DNA from: Pelomonas caseinilytica
GTDB lineage: Bacteria > Pseudomonadota > Gammaproteobacteria > Burkholderiales > Burkholderiaceae_C
Length of the DNA stretch: 64,000 nucleotides
Assembly: GCF_021353235.1 (NCBI RefSeq)
Contig: NZ_JAJTWT010000018.1
Span: 20,034 to 84,033 of the forward strand
Reading direction: 5' to 3'
Part shown: in pieces, positions 59,683 through 64,000 of the stretch
How positions within the stretch are numbered: the stretch's first letter is position 1
Layout of the letters: each line of letters starts with the position of its first letter
Notes under the pieces: model-generated
The model's database searches: none
The model's input: the letters and a program-made list of their open reading frames with translations, nothing else
What the model was told of the DNA's origin: nothing
Position numbers and translations under genes: made by a program

Positions 59683-60198
59683 ATGAAAGCCGGTCAGCTT
59701 GAGAAGCCTCTCTGTAGCAGATACGCGTTCGCAGAGTTCAAGATCTTGGTCCTGCCCGTCAATGACGACGGAGCAGTCCGGGATGTGGCCTGGCGATGGG
59801 CGCTGGGGCTGTACAAGCCGGGGGCGTATGAGCTTCTAGGTGCATGGCCTTCCCAGGCGTCGCATGAATATGTTTCTTGCAACCTGCATGAGCGGGGCGT
59901 TGAACGTATCGACGCCATCGCCGACGACTACGGTATCCACCGCCGTTCACGCTTCGCCCGTGCCGTCATCTGGCCGCCAAAGGTTGCATCTGAAGAGGTT
60001 GGCGCGAGTCGTGCGTTGCACGCCTTCAGCCGTCGACAGCTCGCTGCGGTTCAATCCACTGGTGCGGTGGCTTCACAACTGCAATCATGCCTTGCAAGGG
60101 CTATCAGGCGCCACGGCCCGTTTGCCGACGAGGCCGCTGCCGCTGACTTCCTCGTGCAGAGGCTGCAGAGGGCCGACCAGCGCTTCTGGTCGGCATGA
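59683..60198 (+). CDS. Short mutator-transposase-like protein, possibly regulatory
   Basis: This 171-residue protein starts at the ATG 59683 with AAAGGAAC upstream. The order VNDDGAVRDVAW ... YELLGAWPSQ ... LHERGVERIDAIADDYG ... ARAVIWPP resembles the core of IS256/mutator transposases around their catalytic Asp residues. It is less than half the normal length and lacks the C-terminal Glu region. The C-terminus ends IRRHGPFADEAAAADFLVQRLQRADQRFW. Its stop overlaps the start of the sigma factor gene (ATGA), which points to a domesticated or coupled role rather than an active IS. Family call tentative. Confidence 0.5.
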   Translation: MKAGQLEKPLCSRYAFAEFKILVLPVNDDGAVRDVAWRWALGLYKPGAYELLGAWPSQASHEYVSCNLHERGVERIDAIADDYGIHRRSRFARAVIWPPKVASEEVGASRALHAFSRRQLAAVQSTGAVASQLQSCLARAIRRHGPFADEAAAADFLVQRLQRADQRFWSA

Positions 60199-60686
60199 AG
60201 GCCCCGCGGGTTGACCGCTGGCAAGAGATATTCGCCCGTGTGCGGGGCGCGCTGAAGCGCCGCGGTCGCAATTCGCACGACGCCGACGACCTGGTGCAGG
60301 AGGCCTGGGTCCGGTTGGCTTGCTACGAGAAGGACCAGGTGGTCCAACAGCCTGAGGCCTTCCTCATGCGCGCGGCACTCAATCTGTCGATTGACGCCCA
60401 TCGTGCCCAGCTGACGCACGGAGAGGAAGTGCTGGTCGAAGACGTGGTCATCATTGACGTGTCTCCGCCCGCCGACGCCTTGGTCCTCGCCAGAGAGCGT
60501 ATGGCGCGCCTGAGCGAAGGGATGAGTCGCCTGACGGAAACCACGCGGAGCGTCTTCCTGGCACACCGCGTCGAAGGGCAGACATATGCCGAGATCGCGC
60601 GCGATCTCGGCATCACGATCAGCGCCGTGCAGAAGCACGTTGCCAAGGCTACCTTGCAGCTCACGGCGTGGATGGATGGTTGGTAG
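60195..60686 (+). CDS. ECF sigma factor, FecI-like
   Basis: This is a 163-residue group 4 sigma factor. Region 2 is seen in NSHDADDLVQEAWVRLACYE and PEAFLMRAALNLSIDAHR. Region 4 is seen in LTETTRSVFLAHRVEGQTYAEIARDLGITISAVQKHVAKA, a helix-turn-helix. FecI-type factors are normally followed by a FecR anti-sigma gene and serve TonB-receptor signalling; here only a decayed remnant follows. The start overlaps the preceding gene by 4 bp. Confidence 0.9.
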   Translation: MKAPRVDRWQEIFARVRGALKRRGRNSHDADDLVQEAWVRLACYEKDQVVQQPEAFLMRAALNLSIDAHRAQLTHGEEVLVEDVVIIDVSPPADALVLARERMARLSEGMSRLTETTRSVFLAHRVEGQTYAEIARDLGITISAVQKHVAKATLQLTAWMDGW

Positions 60687-60724
60687 CCGCTCCCTCGAGA
60701 AGTTCCACCGGCGCTGAAGCTCTG

Positions 60725-60911
60725 ATGAGACGTCGCCAGCTGCGCCGAGAAACTCCCGCGGAAGCGGCGATTTGTGTTGCGCGCCTGCGCTGGCCCGCCC
60801 TGCTCTATCTGCGATGGAACGGAAGCCCGTATGGCGGGGCGGCTGAAATCCTAACCATGATGACCGACCGATCCGCGAAGCGCTGCCGACCAGCAACGAC
60901 CCCAATAGGCT
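60725..60911 (+). pseudogene. Decayed fecR-like remnant
   Basis: Right after the sigma gene, the frame from ATG 60725 encodes MRRRQLRRETPAEAAICVARL, similar to the start of FecR proteins (PAEAAxWxARLH). The similarity then stops. A MERK... segment at 60812 in another frame may be the continuation after a frameshift. The frame ends at a TGA at the IS edge, but the same stop would exist without the IS, so decay came from mutation, not from the insertion. Weak evidence. Confidence 0.35.
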
Positions 60912-62592
60912 GAGACTGTGTGAAAACCCTCCTTGGATAGCCCGCGCCGCTGCCTAGATTGTGGGAACGCCACAGCACGGGTCTGCCCATGAAGCGATTC
61001 ATCGAGGGAGAGGATCGACACCAGGTCACGCTGCTACCCGAGTCCCTCGACGACTTCGTCGGCGCAGACAACCCGGTCAGAGTGATTGATGCGTTCGTCG
61101 AGGAACTGGATCTGCCAGAACTTGGCTTTGACGGCGCAAACCCTGCGACGACTGGTCGACCGTCCTATCACCCGGCGGTCCTGCTGAAGATCTACATCTA
61201 CGGCTATCTCAACCGCATCCAGTCCAGCCGGCGCCTGGAACGCGAATGCCAGCGCAACCTTGAGCTGATGTGGCTGACCGGCCGCCTGGCGCCGGACTTC
61301 AAGACCATCGCCGACTTCCGGCACGACAACGGCAAGGGCATTCGCAACGTCTGTCGACGCTTCGTCATGCTGTGCCGCGAACTGGACCTCTTCTCGCAGG
61401 CCGTCGTGGCCATCGACGGCAGCAAGTTCAAGGCAGTCAACAACCGCGATCGGAACTTCACCGCGGTGAAGATCGAACGATTCCAGGAGCACGTCACCGA
61501 GAGCATCCAGCGCTATCTGGACGGTCTCGAGACAGCGGACCGGACACAGACGGCTGGACTGCAGGCCAAGACAGAACGCGTGCAGGAGAAGATCAAGAAG
61601 CTTCGTCAGCGCATGCAGCAGCTCGATGCGATCAAGGCGCAACTGGCGTCTGAGACCGATGAGCAACTGTCAACGACTGATCCCGATGCACGCGCCATGG
61701 CGACCAGCCGACCGGGCTCGGCGGTCATTGGCTACAACGTTCAGACGGCCGTGGATGCAAAGAACCACTTGATCGTCGCGCACGAGGTGACCAACGACAG
61801 CAGTGATAGAGCGCAGCTGAGCAAGATGGCGGTGGTCTCGCGCGAGGCCATGGGCGTCACCGAGCTGCAAGCCATCGCAGACCGCGGTTACTACAACGGT
61901 GTGGAGCTCAAGGCCTGCGAAGACGAGGGGATCGCGGCGTACGTGCCCAAACCGATGACTTCCAACGCCAAGGCCGAAGGACGCTTCGACAAGGCCGACT
62001 TCATCTACATCGCCCGCGACGACCAGTACCAATGCCCGGCGGGTCAGCGCGCCGTTCACCGCTTCACCACGGACGAGAGGGGTCAACAGATACGCCTGTA
62101 CTGGTCGAGTGCATGTCCGCGTTGCCCGATGAAAGAGCAATGCACCACCAGTGCGTACCGCCGCATCAGGCGCTGGGAGCACGAGGCCGTCATGGAATCT
62201 GTTCAGCAGCGATTGGATCAAGCGCCCGACGCCATGAGGGTCCGACGGCGCACCGTGGAACACGTCTTCGGAACGCTCAAGCATTGGATGGGCTCAACGC
62301 ACTTCCTGACGCGACGGCTCGCGCATGTCGGCACGGAGATGAGCCTGCACGTCTTGGCCTACAACTTGAAGCGGGTGATGCACATCTTGGGCATCGGTCC
62401 GCTGATCCAAGCGATGAGGGTGACGGGCGCGTGAGCGCCCTCAGCGCGCCAAACCAACTCTGCGAGCCCTACAAGGCGCCCAAACGCGAATGCCCGCCGT
62501 TCGGGACGATGCGATCACCTGTGGTCGGAGCGGGTTCAACCGGCGAGGCACACGCTCGTCAGCGCCTCGTTGACGCGTTCTCACACAGCCTC
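60912..62592 (+). mobile_element. Complete IS1182-family insertion sequence, 1,681 bp
   Basis: The left end, GAGACTGTGTGAAAAC, matches the reverse complement of the right end, GAGGCTGTGTGAGAAC, in 14 of 16 positions. The direct repeat GGCT flanks both ends (60908-60911 and 62593-62596), a 4-bp target duplication. One intact transposase gene fills most of it, followed by 158 bp of non-coding right end. It lies 17 bp from the integrase stop codon. Intact ends and ORF suggest a fairly recent insertion. Confidence 0.9.
60989..62434 (+). CDS. IS1182-family transposase
   Basis: The DDE transposase has 481 residues from the ATG 60989 (MKRFIEGEDRHQ). The N-terminal DUF772-type segment (LLPESLDDFVGADNPVRVIDAF and YHPAVLLKIYIYGYLN) precedes the catalytic core. 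Acidic residues lie in VAIDGSKFKAVN, AIADRGYYNGVE and VEHVFGTLKHWMG. A Cys cluster (CPAGQ ... CPRCPMKEQC) is typical of the family. The ORF is uninterrupted, so the element may be active. A coiled coil covers about residues 175-220. Confidence 0.93.
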   Translation: MKRFIEGEDRHQVTLLPESLDDFVGADNPVRVIDAFVEELDLPELGFDGANPATTGRPSYHPAVLLKIYIYGYLNRIQSSRRLERECQRNLELMWLTGRLAPDFKTIADFRHDNGKGIRNVCRRFVMLCRELDLFSQAVVAIDGSKFKAVNNRDRNFTAVKIERFQEHVTESIQRYLDGLETADRTQTAGLQAKTERVQEKIKKLRQRMQQLDAIKAQLASETDEQLSTTDPDARAMATSRPGSAVIGYNVQTAVDAKNHLIVAHEVTNDSSDRAQLSKMAVVSREAMGVTELQAIADRGYYNGVELKACEDEGIAAYVPKPMTSNAKAEGRFDKADFIYIARDDQYQCPAGQRAVHRFTTDERGQQIRLYWSSACPRCPMKEQCTTSAYRRIRRWEHEAVMESVQQRLDQAPDAMRVRRRTVEHVFGTLKHWMGSTHFLTRRLAHVGTEMSLHVLAYNLKRVMHILGIGPLIQAMRVTGA

Positions 62593-62608
62593 GGCTGATT
62601 GCGGAAGT

Positions 62609-63679
62609 TCACCAACGACTGCTTTGCGGCGCCTCTGCTCCAGGCAGCGAGTCCAAGGGGCTGCGCACCGCACTGCCGCCCATCCTGAGTACATGGGTGT
62701 AGATCATGGTCGTCGCCACATCTGCGTGACCGAGCAATTCCTGCACGGTGCGGATGTCGCTACCCGCCTGAAGCAGATGGGTGGCAAAACAGTGCCGCAG
62801 CGTGTGAGGCGTGGCGGGCTTGTCGATGCCTGCGGCCTGAACCGCACGCTTGAACGCTCGCTGAAAGGTCTCGTCGTAGAGATGGTGCCGGCGAACGACG
62901 CCGCTGCGGGGATCGGTGGAATGATGGTCTTGAGGGAAGACCCAGAACCATCCCCAGCTGGCACCGGCCCGGGGGTACTTGCGCTCCAGCGCATGCGGCA
63001 ACTCCACCCCTGCATGCCCTGACTCCACATCGGCCGCCCAAACCTTGCGAACCCGGCCCAACTGCTCTCTCAACGGCAAGACCAGGGATTGGGGCAGCAT
63101 CACCACCCGATCCTTGCCGCCCTTGCCCTGGCGCACGTAGATCGCGCATTGCGCGAAGTCGATGTCCTTGACCCGCAGGCACAAGGCCTCAGTGATGCGC
63201 AACCCCGTGCCGTACAGCAGTCGCGCCAGCAATTGATGCTCGCCCTGCAGTCTGGCAAGCACCGCCAACACCTCTTCGACGCTGAGCACCACCGGCAAGC
63301 GCCGCTTGGGCACCGGGCGGCCAATCTCCTGCATCCAGGGCAACTGCAGCCCCAGCACCTTGCCGTAAAGGAACAAGAGCGCAGACAAGGCTTGGCGATG
63401 GCTAGACGGAGACAGCCCGCGGTCGGCTGCCAGATAGGTCAGGAAGGCCTCGACCTCGGGACCGCCCATCTCCGCCGGATGGCGGAGGCCGTGGAAACGG
63501 ATGAAGGCCCGAGACCAGTACAAGTACGCCTGCTCGGTCCGCCGGCTGTAGTGCAACATCCGAACGCGCTCACGCAACTGGTCAAGCAGCCTGACGGCAC
63601 GCAACGGCGGTAGATTGACAGCATTGCTCGGGCGCAAAGCCGCGCGAGGGCTGGCGGGACGCACGACGGCAGGCAGCAT
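62609..63679 (-). CDS. intI: Integron integrase (tyrosine recombinase IntI)
   Basis: IntI inserts and excises gene cassettes at attI and attC sites. The ATG at 63679 ([11 protein letters not shown]) has a GTGGAGG site 5 bp upstream and gives 356 residues; a TTG at 63715 is less likely. The core has catalytic Arg in [28 protein letters not shown] and [15 protein letters not shown]. The IntI-specific insert is present: [21 protein letters not shown] and [13 protein letters not shown], which separates it from XerC/D. It is intact and transcribed away from the attI region, as in other integrons. Confidence 0.95.
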   Translation of the reverse strand: MLPAVVRPASPRAALRPSNAVNLPPLRAVRLLDQLRERVRMLHYSRRTEQAYLYWSRAFIRFHGLRHPAEMGGPEVEAFLTYLAADRGLSPSSHRQALSALLFLYGKVLGLQLPWMQEIGRPVPKRRLPVVLSVEEVLAVLARLQGEHQLLARLLYGTGLRITEALCLRVKDIDFAQCAIYVRQGKGGKDRVVMLPQSLVLPLREQLGRVRKVWAADVESGHAGVELPHALERKYPRAGASWGWFWVFPQDHHSTDPRSGVVRRHHLYDETFQRAFKRAVQAAGIDKPATPHTLRHCFATHLLQAGSDIRTVQELLGHADVATTMIYTHVLRMGGSAVRSPLDSLPGAEAPQSSRW

Positions 63680-63748
63680 GGCAGCCTCCACTTGGCGGAG
63701 CCACGAATCGGCCAAGCAAGTTTGTAACGGATGCGGCTTTTGGTCTGA

Positions 63749-63777
63749 AATTTAGTACTGTATGAATGAACAGTCAA
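63749..63777 (-). promoter_or_regulatory. intI promoter with LexA box in the spacer
   Basis: On the minus strand, TTGACT (63777-63772), a 17-bp spacer, then TAAATT (63754-63749). The sequence CTGTATGAATGAACAG (63758-63773) fits the LexA consensus CTGT-N8-ACAG and overlaps the spacer. It should block transcription until the SOS response removes LexA. Confidence 0.85.
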
Positions 63778-63852
63778 ATGGAACGAAAATCCAGTCTCGA
63801 CAAGCACTTGGATCGCACGCGGGGCGACCCGTTACTGCGCGGGTTGCCGTGA

Positions 63853-63889
63853 TAGACCGCGCCGACGTGCGGTCTACAACACGTTGAAC
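63853..63889 (+). other. Probable attI site with crossover point
   Basis: GTTGAAC (63883-63889) fits the integron core site GTTRRRY. It is preceded, 2 bp away, by the inverted CTACAAC, the same layout as the paired simple sites of attI1 (CTAAAAC-AAA-GTTRRRY). Just upstream, TAGACCGC and GCGGTCTA (63853-63876) form an 8-bp inverted repeat. Recombination would occur between G63883 and T63884, so the cassette array should begin there. Confidence 0.6.
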
Positions 63890-63991
63890 TAAACCGCTGA
63901 CGCGGTACTCACCCTGCTGGGAAGTGGGTGGAACGCGAGGCGTACCTTGACCGACGCGGGCATGTGCCCGAGCGGATCAAGGAGAGCCGTC

Positions 63992-64000
63992 ATGGCCGAC
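63992..64000 (+). CDS. Start of the first cassette gene, cut by the window edge
   Basis: Three codons (MAD) after a CAAGGAGAG ribosome site at 63978-63986. The position, about 100 bp past the proposed crossover point and oriented away from intI, is where the first cassette ORF should begin. Nothing can be said about its product. Confidence 0.5.

Noticed and set aside
60725..60913. fecR truncated by the IS insertion
   Set aside because: The rebuilt empty site (single GGCT followed by GATT) keeps the same TGA stop, so the insertion did not cause the truncation; the frame had already decayed.
63680..63715. TTG start giving a longer integrase
   Set aside because: The ATG at 63679 has a strong GTGGAGG site at the right distance, and the shorter protein is closer to known IntI lengths.

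Overview
The window is GC-rich DNA from a betaproteobacterium, almost certainly Burkholderiales. The ribosomal and RNA polymerase genes look like those of the Roseateles/Rubrivivax/Leptothrix group; that genus-level guess is inference. Translation genes fill about 35 kb of the 64 kb. They are flanked on the left by a polysaccharide-scavenging locus and on the right by a surface or secretion locus and a mobile region.

Layout. (1) 1-5.4 kb: the 3' end of a GH18 chitinase, an iron-type cupin/JmjC-like protein, and a convergent TonB-dependent receptor, a probable chito-oligosaccharide uptake locus. (2) 5.4-19.7 kb: tRNA-Tyr, tRNA-Gly, tRNA-Thr, tuf, tRNA-Trp, secE, nusG, rplKAJL and rpoBC, ending at a strong terminator. 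(3) 19.7-20.2 kb: a lone PIN-domain gene on the minus strand. (4) 20.2-40.4 kb: the str, S10, spc and alpha ribosomal clusters (rpsL to rplQ). They include a second, almost identical tuf gene and a peroxiredoxin gene between rpsQ and rplN. Visible promoters and terminators divide the run into separate transcription units.

(5) 40.5-58.9 kb: a small unknown ORF, then a two-partner secretion pair. This is an outer-membrane TpsB transporter followed 7 bp later by a giant exoprotein of about 4,267 residues, built from a TPS domain and dozens of roughly 93-residue repeats. Next come a caspase-fold protease with a twin-arginine-like signal, an unknown 226-residue protein, and a 399-residue helical protein with a hydrophobic hairpin. 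All are co-oriented, and this is the best candidate for an undescribed system.

(6) 58.9-64 kb: a mobile region. It holds an XRE regulator with two palindromic operator-like sites, a short mutator-transposase-like gene overlapping an ECF sigma factor gene, and a decayed fecR-like remnant. After these come a complete IS1182-family element with inverted repeats and a 4-bp target duplication, and an integron integrase gene with a LexA box in its promoter spacer. The likely attI site and the first codons of the first cassette gene lie at the right edge.

How the parts work together: regions 2 and 4 make ribosomes, RNA polymerase and the Sec core (SecE, SecY). Region 1 digests and imports an aminosugar polymer. 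Region 5 places a very large repetitive protein on or outside the cell, with a protease and two unknown proteins probably linked to it. Region 6 is a recombination platform whose cassette array starts beyond the window.
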